Part shown: positions 30,701 through 40,231 of the stretch, piece by piece
How positions within the stretch are numbered: position 1 is the stretch's first letter
How the letters are laid out: every line of letters starts with the position of its first letter
Source: Membranipora membranacea
Lineage: Eukaryota > Bryozoa > Gymnolaemata > Cheilostomatida > Membraniporidae
Reading direction: 5' to 3'
Length of the DNA stretch: 64,000 nt
Assembly: GCA_914767715.1 (NCBI GenBank)
Contig: OU612073.1
Span: forward strand, 11,904,001 to 11,968,000
Translations under genes and position numbers: made by a program
Notes under the pieces: generated by a model
What the model saw: only the letters and a program-made list of their open reading frames with translations
Databases searched by the model: none
Told to the model about the DNA's origin: nothing

Positions 30701-33700
30701 AAAGAGGTTTCGAATGCACTCTGGCTGTCTGCTGCTTTCATACTTCATAAGAAAATCAAGACCGGCTATCACTCTCTGTGCGAAATTTTGACTAAATCCG
30801 TTTACAGATTGATTTTTCATTCTCGCACCTTTGACTACTTTGTGACATAGCCTGGGAAAAGTTATCCACCTAGTATTAATCGCTGCAGAACAAATCAAAG
30901 CGCTATCTCCGAAATCATTGCCATTTGTCGCTCAAGTTTTTTATATTACTTTTTCTCTGCACTGAATTAATTATGTAAGATTGATGTAATTAGTGATTTT
31001 TTGAAGTTCTATCGAAACAATTAGTATTTACACTGATCGGCCTGGCTCACAATAATAGAGTGATCTAGTGCACTGCGCTGCAACTGTAACTTGTTCAAGG
31101 CATATTGCTGCAAAAAGAAAATCACAACACTAGTTAATATATTTTGATGTAACACACACAAGGTTACCCCTGTCAGATTGATGAATTTATTATGATGAAA
31201 ACTTTATTACCACTTAACAAGTGAAAGTGTAAACAAGGCAATTGTCTATAAATAGTCCGTACATGTTTTACAGTTGTTAACAGCGGTTTCTTATTTTCTC
31301 CAGTAAAGTACGTAATATTACCGTGTTCAAGGTCTAGACAGCCAGATTAATGTGATCGAAACAAGTAACAATGTTTTGCCACACCGACAGAACAGCTGTA
31401 CAATAAAATTAGATTCCCTTGAATCCTCTCCACTTCACAGTGAACAGCCATATTTTATCTCAACGAGGGCCTCAGACAATGGATTTGGGGGTGAGGGGCC
31501 TTCCATATCATTTAGTCCAAGTGTTAGGAAGGGTTTTATACCTGTCAAACTGTGACCTTCATATATGCCGGTTGTTTAGCGATGCACATAATGAAAACCA
31601 GATCAAACTTACAGGTCCTAAAACAAAAACTAAGTGCCATAGCCAACATGGCTAACTTTGGTGATCAAGCGGTCTAGTCAAATTCTACGTGGCACAGAGT
31701 CCAGTCCAGTTTATCCAGACGTCTGCATCAACTTTCAACAGCTCAAAATTAATGAATAAAAACCTTTCAACTGCTACTGAGTCATCTTTCAGCAGCTTTC
31801 TAACCTTTGATATCAGCTGTTCGATCTCTTCACTCATCTTAACCGTGTTCTTTTTCTATTTTTTGTAGTATACACGGCAAAAGGCGATACATGTATAGAC
31901 TACAGGCAGCCTCAGCTCAACTCATCATGTATACTTAAGAGTGAAGTTGTGGAATGTTATGTTGACCTGGCAGACCTGGGCTGTGGTATGTAGTCTAAAG
32001 CACTTCTAATTCTTGCATTGAGTTTATTAAATTTGTGGTAAAAAGTTTCATTGTTCTCTTACCAGAAAAATACTAAAATAATTTTGACTATTTCTACCGG
32101 TGAAGCCTTTTCTCAAAGGCCCACAAACTAAAAAGAAAAGGGGCTTTGAGAAAAGGCTTCTACTGGAGTAGTCCGAAACAGCCGTCATAACTGGAAGTGA
32201 TTTTTGATTTCTTATTCAATGTTGTTGCAACTTCCTGGCTTACTATCCATTGTCACCTTTTACATCAGTCTCTAAATATCAGGTACTCCTTGATTAACAA
32301 TTTGCTGCCCTATGGTTTTGAACTAAGGTAGTGATATCAAAACAAAAATTCTCCAAGTCACACTGCCACTTTCCTGCATCTGCGCAAACCTTGATACTTT
32401 ATCCGCTACAGACAAGATAAGATAACATGGTAATATTTATTTGTTACTTGCATCAAATATGTAGCTAACTGTATGAAATGTTTTACAGGTCCTGGTAATG
32501 CGCTGGTTGAGTTTACAAACTGTCCTCCTATACTGATGCCTTGCTGTGTACCCTGTAACAGGCAGCTCATCATAGATGAAGACTGTACTGCCGAGTACTG
32601 CCGCTACGGACGCCTCCCTCCTACCGCTGTGTACAGCACAAGTAAGTTTAGTGCAGGGGAGGGCGGGGATAAGGTGTGGTGAAGTGAAGCGAAATGAGAT
32701 AAACGTATCAACTTCATTTTAAGCTAAGCCACGCATTTTTTTGACTTGGAGTTGTTTCTCCCCACCCCGCAAGCAGGAGACTGCAGATTCTCGTACGGTT
32801 GGGCAAGAGAGTTAGAAGGCTGAGTTAGAGGAACAGTTCATTGTTGCCAAAATAAAATGATAAATGATCAAATCAATCTCAGGATTTGATCTCATGATCT
32901 CAAGACTGGATCATACACCCACATCTGTTGATGTTGGTGGCTTATGCTCGTATCCATTCCCTAAGCCAACTCATCAAGTTTTAGCATAAAAATGTACATC
33001 GATTCATCATCATGGCTAAGATCAAAGTGTCATGGCCAATGGCTGATTAGTGCCTGTTTCAGTTTCTGGCAGCTTGCTGCACACTTACGATTAGGAGGTC
33101 CACCATGGCCTCACCTCTAGGATGCATTCTAGTTTACTAGGATGTATCACACTCTCAGTACGAGGACTGCAGGCAACTTGCGTCCCTCTTTAGGGGCAGC
33201 CCATCCTCTGTTTTGTCATAAACAGGACATTGATTCATCATCATAATGTAAGAAGTTATGGTGACCTACACAAAACTCCTTACCATACCATTCTGTGAAT
33301 GCAGAGTAGATATCTCAGCGCTAACCTATCTGTTTATTTATTGAAGGTCAAGGATGTCGATACAAAGTAGGGAAATGGAGTCACTGCCATAAAAAACTTC
33401 TCTTTCGTCAGAGACAGGATGCCATATTCAGACAAAACCCTGATTGTGCTCCTATAAATGTGATAGAAAGAACCTGCAAGCCTACAGGTAAGAGTTATTG
33501 GTCCATGCCAAGCTACTCTTTCAGTCTACTGTCAACAAAGTATAGCTACTACTGAAGCTTTATTCATATATGGAATTGTCTCACTAGTTTTCTACCAACT
33601 TCCATTTTCAAGAAGCATCCTCAATCTAACATATTGCGCTTATTGTTACAGAGATAGTGTCCCTAAGTGAACCTGATTATCCGTGGCACAATCCGTACCT

Positions 33701-34472
33701 GACTATGTCATACAACTCCTCAGTCAGACTAACTCATACCCGTGTGGCAAACCCAAGTGAAAATCTTATGAGAAGACAGGCAGACTCATCATTTACTACC
33801 GATACAGCAGAGGACACTAATATAAACTGTGTATACAAATCAAACTCTACATGGTCCGCTTGTGACCCAGATACAGAAATGAGGATATTAGTTAGAGCAC
33901 TAGATCCTATCTCACCTGTACAGTGTCCTAAAAATATCACAGAGACTCGCTCATGCTTCACAAGAAGTGGAAAAGGTAAATAAAAAGCCGTTGTGAAAGG
34001 CATGAAAACAGAGATCGTCTCTACTCTATTAAAGAGTTGTATCCCTTTATGACAAGTGCAGACAACTCTACGCAATATCAAACTTGCTTTTTTATTTACA
34101 ATTGTAGCAGGACTCAGTGCAGGAATTCTAATAGCTCATGAGATGTATATAAACGGCTATGAAAACTATTAGGTTTCAGTTCTGAGAATGCCATATGCTG
34201 TGACATTTTTTTTTTCTAATTTTGTGGATTTTATAAAGACAATGATGATGTAGATAAAACATAGTTTATATTTCTCTCTTGCAGAACGATGTTTTTACTC
34301 TAAATGGTCACGCTGGTCACAATGTGAAGACTATATACAGAAACGAGAAAGAGAAATATTATATGGCAATAAAAGTGACTGTCAAAGAAGACATAAAATA
34401 AGGGCGTGTCAGCCGGTCGCTCGAGTGGAGAGGAGAAGGAGGCGGCATAGACAACAGGAAGATATGACATGA
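24759..34472 (+). CDS. Secreted midkine/pleiotrophin-like protein with three TSR-like modules, 6 exons
   Basis: Exons 24759-24834 (signal peptide, inferred), 31869-31985, 32489-32641, 33347-33487, 33652-33975 and 34285-34472. All introns are phase 1 and the joined frame is 333 codons including stop. The first exon gives a Met with a hydrophobic stretch (SILSILIAFIVYTA), a plausible secretion signal. Next comes a Cys-rich segment of about 90 residues that I do not recognise. Three modules follow with the pattern C-x-Y-x(3-6)-W-x2-C-x(~18-22)-C-x(6-9)-C (CRYKVGKWSHC, CVYKSNSTWSAC, CFYSKWSRWSQC), which matches the C-terminal domain of midkine/pleiotrophin. The tail is strongly basic (VERRRRRHRQQ). 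Family members bind heparin or chondroitin sulfate outside the cell; that role here is inference. It could instead be a divergent thrombospondin type 1 repeat protein. The five downstream exons are well supported; the first exon rests on phase and hydrophobicity. Confidence 0.7.
24835..31868 (+). other. First intron of the midkine-like gene (7 kb)
   Basis: No convincing exon. A stretch at about 27309-27510 opens after a good acceptor, but no donor in a compatible phase was found. A 12-bp stem hairpin lies at 27915-27951. G/T/A-rich low-complexity sequence lies at about 24920-25000. Confidence 0.4.
27915..27951. repeat. Short hairpin
   Basis: Perfect 12-base arms TCGTGTGGTCAG (27915-27926) and reverse complement (27940-27951) around a 13-base T-rich loop, inside the long intron. 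Confidence 0.5.
32102..32160. repeat. Intronic inverted repeat
   Basis: Perfect 17-base arms GAAGCCTTTTCTCAAAG (32102-32118) and reverse complement (32144-32160), in the intron after the second exon of the midkine-like gene. Confidence 0.6.
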
Positions 34473-34697
34473 GTCAACTTTGCAATTCACACGTCGATGG
34501 CAACATTGTTCTATTACTTGTACAGTATTAATGTTTATAGAATGTCCCTCCAACACCAAAACAAAGCAGTTGTCTGCAGCAACTGATTTCCATATCCACT
34601 ATAATTTCTTACCTATTTAAATGTATGACGCGTTTATCCTAATTTCTATCGGAATTATGTACAGTTGATTTTTTGTGACATCTCTAATTCACATAGC

Positions 34698-34760
34698 CAG
34701 TGTGATGGCTCTGATTGGTCAGTAGGTTGGGGGAGCCAACCAATCAGAGCCAACACACTG
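34698..34760. repeat. Hairpin repeat with CCAATCAG stem, copy 1
   Basis: 22-base arms with one mismatch (CAGTGTGATGGCTCTGATTG and continuing; right arm 34739-34760) around a G-rich loop. The core GGCTCTGATTGGT/ACCAATCAGAGCC is perfect. It resembles the hairpin at 35962-36007. Confidence 0.65.
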
Positions 34761-35961
34761 TCTATATAGTTCATGTGGTAGCTGTACTTTATAAACGACA
34801 TGACAGGTCTAAAACCTTTTGTTTTCACAATTACATAATAGACAGCTAATTCATAGTGTCTGTAGTCTTAGTAGATGCACTGCAGGTTGTGAGCTAGTAC
34901 CTTCAATGTAGTGTATAGTGGTATGCTGTCCACTTCTCGATTTTGAAACCCTTATTTGGTTATATTATTCCATAATGTTTTTTCTCACATCTATTTTTTT
35001 AACTTTGCATCCAATGATTAAACCAAAGGCAATTTCAAAACATTGTTTCCTTGCAAAAGAGGACTATTTTCTTGATTTCTATATGACGATGACTGAAGAA
35101 AGGGTAGATTAGATTGAATGGTTTTGTCATCTGAAACATTCATGCGTGACATTCACCAAGTTATAGTAACGGTAGGGTGCTGAAAAAAGCCAAATATGGT
35201 CTGGTCTTGTATTTAGCTGACCAATCGTCGGATGCCTATCAAATCTATAACTATAATTAGAGATTGCTGCTACCATTGTAAATATATTGAGTAACAAAGA
35301 CTGAGTGACAATATTACAAGCGCAGTGCCCATCACAGGTTGATACGGTTAAAAAAATTATAAATTGACTTTTTCGTGCATGTATGAAGAAGCAAACTTTT
35401 CTTCTTGCAAAAAGTCTTCATGGTGAAGAGAGAGTTATCCTCTCAAAAGTACAGGTTTCTGGACCCGTAGTACTCAAGCAGCGCCCTATACCTTTGTTGG
35501 CGACTACACGTCGAACTTCTCACTGCATATGGGAAGTGCAAACACAAAGTGGACCTTTGGTTTTTAGTCCCGGCCCGCAAGGAACTGGCTAGGATTGAAT
35601 AGCACGGTGAATTGAAATTGAAACTCACAGATGACAAATTCCGACTCCTGACTCCCTTACAAATACTTACCTCTCTTGTTTATGGGGCACAAAGATTGTC
35701 TGTGTTTGGCAACCTACCTGTTATTTGAAATTGACTGCCTCTCTGTATGTTTAGGCTCAATGCAAAGCATCCAATATGATGAATCTGTCTTCACATTTAT
35801 TCTCCCTTTTGACTTAAAAGAGAAGCAGGCTCATAATTGAATTCCTTCTCTGGGCACCACCTGTGATGCTGACAGCTCTCATATATAGTATCACCAGATG
35901 AGTGTTAATCATTGCATCGGCATTCAGGAAACTTGTGGATCAGATCAAGTAGCCATTGCGT

Positions 35962-36007
35962 TCTGATCTGATTGGCTGTTTCCTACCCACCAGCCAATCA
36001 GATCAGA
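35962..36007. repeat. Hairpin repeat with CCAATCAG stem, copy 2
   Basis: Perfect 17-base arms TCTGATCTGATTGGCTG (35962-35978) and reverse complement (35991-36007) around a 12-base loop. It shares the CTGATTGG/CCAATCAG stem and a following (C/G)TAACACA-like flank with the hairpin 1.2 kb away. Confidence 0.65.
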
Positions 36008-36210
36008 GCTAACACATTTGCTAAGATCAAGATTAGTCCACAAACAATATTTCACACGCGCCACACAAATTATTATTACAGCTGCTAAAATTTGGAATGA
36101 CTCATGGTGCTTCTAAATTTCGATTAAGAAATAAATTCTCGGTTAAAATTAAATTAAATCAGCTTGTGTAACACAGGGATATTGTTTCTAATCAGGCAAA
36201 TGACCACTCA

Positions 36211-36364
36211 TTAAATAATCCAAGACCTACACCTGAGCAGTTTGTGCATGTCGGATTACTCAAAAAGAGGAAACGTATCCTTCAACCGGTTGAAGGATAC
36301 GTTTCCTCTTTTTGAGTAATGCGACATGCACAAACTGCTCAGGTGTAGGTCTTGGATTATTTAA
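36211..36364. repeat. 154-bp near-perfect palindrome
   Basis: Two 77-base arms are exact reverse complements except for one G:G mismatch (36254/36321), with no spacer at the centre (AACC|GGTT, between 36287 and 36288). Both ends read TTAAATAATCC in mirror image, and TCA flanks each end directly. There is no coding capacity. Confidence 0.9.
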
Positions 36365-37989
36365 TCAAGTATTAGCTCCTATATTTGGAAAAAAGTTAAG
36401 CCTGATTTTATGGTTGTAATTTGTATAGCCTTGAACTTTTAGCAATTCCTTTATCGATTTCCTGCAGCTGTTGAGTTTATCCATCAGTGGTGATTCTATA
36501 GAGAATGGGATTATATATATATATTATATATATGTTATATATGACAGAAGAACTGTCAGATCTTAACCAGATCATTTTTTCTGTTAATATCCTATACTAA
36601 ATTAATGGAATTCCTTCATCATTAACAACAATTGAGGTGATAAATTGTTGCTGAAAATAAAGGTATTAGTGTACTATTTCATATTGTTATTACCCATAAT
36701 GATTAATAACAATTAAAAGTTGTCCCTTCCTCTGATAAGTGAGGAAAACTCCCAACTATGAGAACCAAACAAGGAAATGATAAAATTAAGTTTCATTAAA
36801 CAAACTCCTTGATTGAACAAATCAAATGTTGCTTCATGACTTCAATTTATGTTGAATTGATCTTTTCATAACCTAACACAATTGTTTCAGCATGAATGAT
36901 TAACTTGTAGCTTTCAAACTCAGATAAGTTTGCTCTCGTTGGCAACCAGTGCTAGTCTCAAGTTTGTTGTGTGAGAGTATCTTATAGTAATAATATTTAT
37001 TCAATCAACAGTCTGTGACATCATCATTTAATCCATGTATTCATTTGTATAGCACATTAAACACTCCAGTTACAGGTTATCATTTTTGAGTATAGAATTT
37101 GACAAAAAGAGGACGCTGATATTTTTTTGCGATTGTACATGTATAATGAGTTTGCATAAGGAAAGTTTTCCCGGTTTTTTTATGGAAGATTTTGTGACTC
37201 ACACACAGCGAATTTAATGTGATTTTCCCCCAGATTAGGGCTGAGCATTGCAATAGATATTTTTCCCTTTGGCATTACATTTTGACACGAAATCGAATTG
37301 AGACTTTTTCCCAATTTCTTTGATATTGAAGTTAATATTGCGTTGTTCAATATACTTTAAGTGGCTTGTACAGCATGAGCAGAATAAGATTTTGGTATTG
37401 GCACAGCCTTAAAATCAGGAAAACTCAAAAATTAGTTTAAAGAGATGTTTTCTTGTTTATCATAATTTAGAAAAATCGCCTTCAAGAGTAAGTAGCTGGG
37501 AAGATTTGGTCAAAAGTTGATGTGCCTAGGTGAAGCAGGACTGGAAATAATTAAAAGAAAAAAATTATATATGTTAATCATTGCAATGACAGAGCATTTA
37601 ATTCACTCTGCAAGAGGCATGTGGGGTTTGGGATGTTGAATATTAGGTGATGACAAAACAGAGGTATATATAGACAGACGATAAATTTCCTAGTGCATGG
37701 TGAAAAGTACATGTGGGGTGATGTCCAGGTGGTAAACTCTCTGGTTGTCAAACGAATCGGTGAGAAAACTACGGTGTTAAATTGTTTGTAGACCCGGTTT
37801 TGAATGACTTTTTAATATGGGCAAATTCCTAAATTCAATTTTTTTTGGATAATGTTAAATATTTGATGAAAGAGTTGTGAACTGCTTGGCATAACAAAAT
37901 ATCTTTGTCAACATATACTCACGTCCCTTTATAGTCTCGATACCCTGTGATACCGTGTGAGAAACCATGATGTAGCTTGGATTTTTTTG

Positions 37990-38136
37990 TCTCGGTATCA
38001 GTACGGGTCTACGGACTGGATCCTATTGGGGCACAGGAGCATTTGAGGTCGGATGCTCTTCCTGACACCACCGTGACACGCCGAAAATCAAACACGGGAC
38101 CTCTGATTAAGAGACCCATGCCTTACCCATTGCACC
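37990..38136 (-). mobile_element. tRNA-derived SINE fragment
   Basis: The minus strand starts with GGTGCAATGGGTAAGGC (A-box-like, 38120-38136). It continues through TCTCTTAATCAGAGGTCCCG to a decayed B box (GTGTTTGATTTTC, 38083-38095). It then runs into a tail containing GTGTCAGGAAGAGCATCCGA, a motif typical of SINE/LINE 3' tails in aquatic animals. Left border uncertain. Confidence 0.6.
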
Positions 38137-38725
38137 CATTTGGCAACATATATTGGACCAAAAATAAAACACAACATGTTTTTTAACATAACTCATTGTT
38201 ACAGTTTTCTCCCTTTACCCATATTGCACCTGAATAGTAGTAGTTATTATCATGGTCAAATTCTTGATGAGATATTTTAAAGACATTTTTTTATTGTTAA
38301 AAACAGCTAACTACAACAGCAGCCAACACAGCGCAAGCTCTTTGAATGAATAATATTGAATAGTTTTGAACTGTGATATTAAAATCTAGATATCATAATA
38401 GTAGTGTAACCATTATTGAAAAGAGAGTAAAATAAATATGTAGCAACCTCAATTCTGAATCCAGAATTACAATTCTGAAAAAATCGACTGGTCCGATAGT
38501 TGCAACACAGTGCAAGTTCAAATATGTACACCAGCATGAGTTTCCTTATTAGTGAAATTTGGTTCTTTTTAAAACCGTGATTTTAATCCAGATGACTGCA
38601 GGGTTACTGAAAACATAAGTAGAATAAATCTTCCATACTTTCAATTTGAATCAATTGAAAAAGTGCATAAATGATCAAAAGCATAAACGTAGACTATAAC
38701 TGAGTTTAAACAAAATGCTAGATGA

Positions 38726-39718
38726 TTAGGATGTGGAATCAACTCTTTTCAGCTCATATCTACATAATCGTCTGAATGAACAGTGGTTGACCAATGCCTT
38801 TCTATATGAAACATTAATAAGTCCATACATGCCGATGTTAACGATGCCGTAACAAATGTGAGTCCCTAAAATAGACCACAGGAAGGCTTCTGGGATAGGT
38901 GTTGAAGAGTCTTGAGCCTTGTAGGCTATATAAGTACCTGTGCCAATCACGCTTGGGATAACCAGGATCACAACAAACAAGCCAAATATGGCCATAATAT
39001 AGTATGCCGATGATTTAAGATGATCATCATCAGTACTTGGTGCTCTTCGTTCGATTCTTCTTATTTCTAGCCAGATATTGAGCAAAAAGAAGGAGATTGT
39101 GGCCGAGAAAATCAACATGACAGATGTCGATGTTGCAGCGCCCCCTACATCATTTAACCTCGTAGGACCGATAACTCCACTGATACACATATCGGACAAT
39201 GTCAGCAGGCCTTTCACAGCTAACACCAGCCACAAAACCACATTGAGTCCAATGGAAATTTTCCCAACATGTCTGATTAAGCTGCTAGATAGATAGAAGA
39301 ATGGCCGGCAAAGAGCAAAATATCTATCTAGGCTCGACAAGAACAAAGCACAAAACCGGCATAAAACTGAGCTTTCAAGAGTCACACTCATGAGCCAGAG
39401 ATACAAGGTGGGAGTGCTCGAGCGTCGATTAATCCATTCTCTCAGATCACAGCACATCATCGGTAGCGAAGCAGCGGAGTATATTATATCAGTAGAGCTT
39501 ATCATGATTAGAATGCTGAGATGTGATTTACCTTTCAGAGTGGGTAGCTTCCGAATCACTGATATGTGCAGCACATTTAATCCAATGGATACTATACCGA
39601 TAGTCATGAGAGCCCACGATGTAGCGTATCCTGCGCATACTTTCTCGTTGCAATATCGCAAAGGGGAACTGAAGTTAAGTTGTTGTGGAAAGTCACTGAA
39701 AAAATCCCCTTGTTTCAT
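38726..39718 (-). CDS. Rhodopsin-class (class A) G protein-coupled receptor, intronless
   Basis: Single open frame of 330 residues. A 30-residue N-terminus with an N-glycosylation site (NFS) precedes seven hydrophobic segments at roughly residues 33-55, 67-88, 105-132, 150-172, 193-218, 238-262 and 279-303. TM2 keeps an Asp (SSTDIIYS). The TM3 end reads LDRYFALCRPF, an intact DRY box. TM7 reads VNIGMYGLI, so the usual NPxxY has Ile in place of Pro. The third intracellular loop carries a basic-acidic stretch (RRIERRAPSTDDD). There is one Cys near the top of TM3 (SSVLC) and one in the second extracellular loop (SDMCISG). The first Met fits the length of a normal extracellular N-terminus. It is a plasma-membrane receptor with unknown ligand; single-exon class A orphans are typical of lineage-specific expansions in invertebrate deuterostomes. 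A TATA box lies about 120 bp upstream. Confidence 0.88.
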   Translation of the reverse strand: MKQGDFFSDFPQQLNFSSPLRYCNEKVCAGYATSWALMTIGIVSIGLNVLHISVIRKLPTLKGKSHLSILIMISSTDIIYSAASLPMMCCDLREWINRRSSTPTLYLWLMSVTLESSVLCRFCALFLSSLDRYFALCRPFFYLSSSLIRHVGKISIGLNVVLWLVLAVKGLLTLSDMCISGVIGPTRLNDVGGAATSTSVMLIFSATISFFLLNIWLEIRRIERRAPSTDDDHLKSSAYYIMAIFGLFVVILVIPSVIGTGTYIAYKAQDSSTPIPEAFLWSILGTHICYGIVNIGMYGLINVSYRKALVNHCSFRRLCRYELKRVDSTS

Positions 39719-39836
39719 GGTTCCTCCTATCTCCTTGATTTTTCAACCAAATCTAAGATTTGATTGGATAGAGGTGTGCAGAGAAACCGCAGTTGATTGA
39801 CTATCAACTGATTGAAAGCTCCTTAAAGAACTCCAC

Positions 39837-39845
39837 CTTTATATA
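39837..39845 (-). promoter_or_regulatory. TATA box of the GPCR gene
   Basis: On the minus strand the sequence reads TATATAAAG, a near-consensus TATA box about 118 bases before the receptor's start codon. That spacing would give a 5' UTR of roughly 90 bases and fits an intronless gene with a compact promoter. No transcript data support it. Confidence 0.4.
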
Positions 39846-40039
39846 GATAATTATTACATAATGTTAGACCAAGTAGTTAACATAGCTCTCTCATACCACA
39901 TTCCTTATCAAAAACAAGTCATTTACTCTACCAGTTTGTGTTAATCAATAAATTTAATGATTATTTAAAGTCATGTTTGCTAGGATGTTCCTCTAGTTTA
40001 TAAATTACAGTTGCTGATCATGCTACTGTTTATTGAACT

Positions 40040-40070
40040 CATAGACTTAATATACTATATTAAGTCTATG
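40040..40070. mobile_element. CATAGAC-type mini-palindrome, copy 3, with 8-bp target duplication
   Basis: Two perfect 15-base arms (CATAGACTTAATATA) around a single C, total 31 bases. The flanks are identical octamers ATTGAACT at 40032-40039 and 40071-40078, as expected for a transposon-like insertion. The element begins CA and ends TG. Confidence 0.75.
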
Positions 40071-40231
40071 ATTGAACTACTCAGCAAAAAAAGTCAATTT
40101 ACCAATTTGTCACACGTAAAACATTGAAAACTAACACATTCTATAAATAGACTCTAAATCAACACAAAACAAAAATATCAATAATAAACTGTGATCGCTG
40201 AATCACAGCTCACAAGGGATAGATCAAAGTG

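Larger units (their letters stand above)
34473..38725. other. Intergenic region between midkine-like gene and GPCR
   Basis: No coding exon was recognised. It contains two CCAAT-stem hairpins, the large palindrome at 36211-36364, a TA microsatellite at about 36510-36542 and a tRNA-derived SINE at about 37990-38136. ATTAAA at about 35017 and AATAAA near 36655 are possible polyadenylation signals. Confidence 0.5.

Noticed and set aside
39078-39800. Open frames on the + strand over the GPCR
   Set aside because: They are antisense shadows of the receptor; the minus strand gives a full seven-helix protein.
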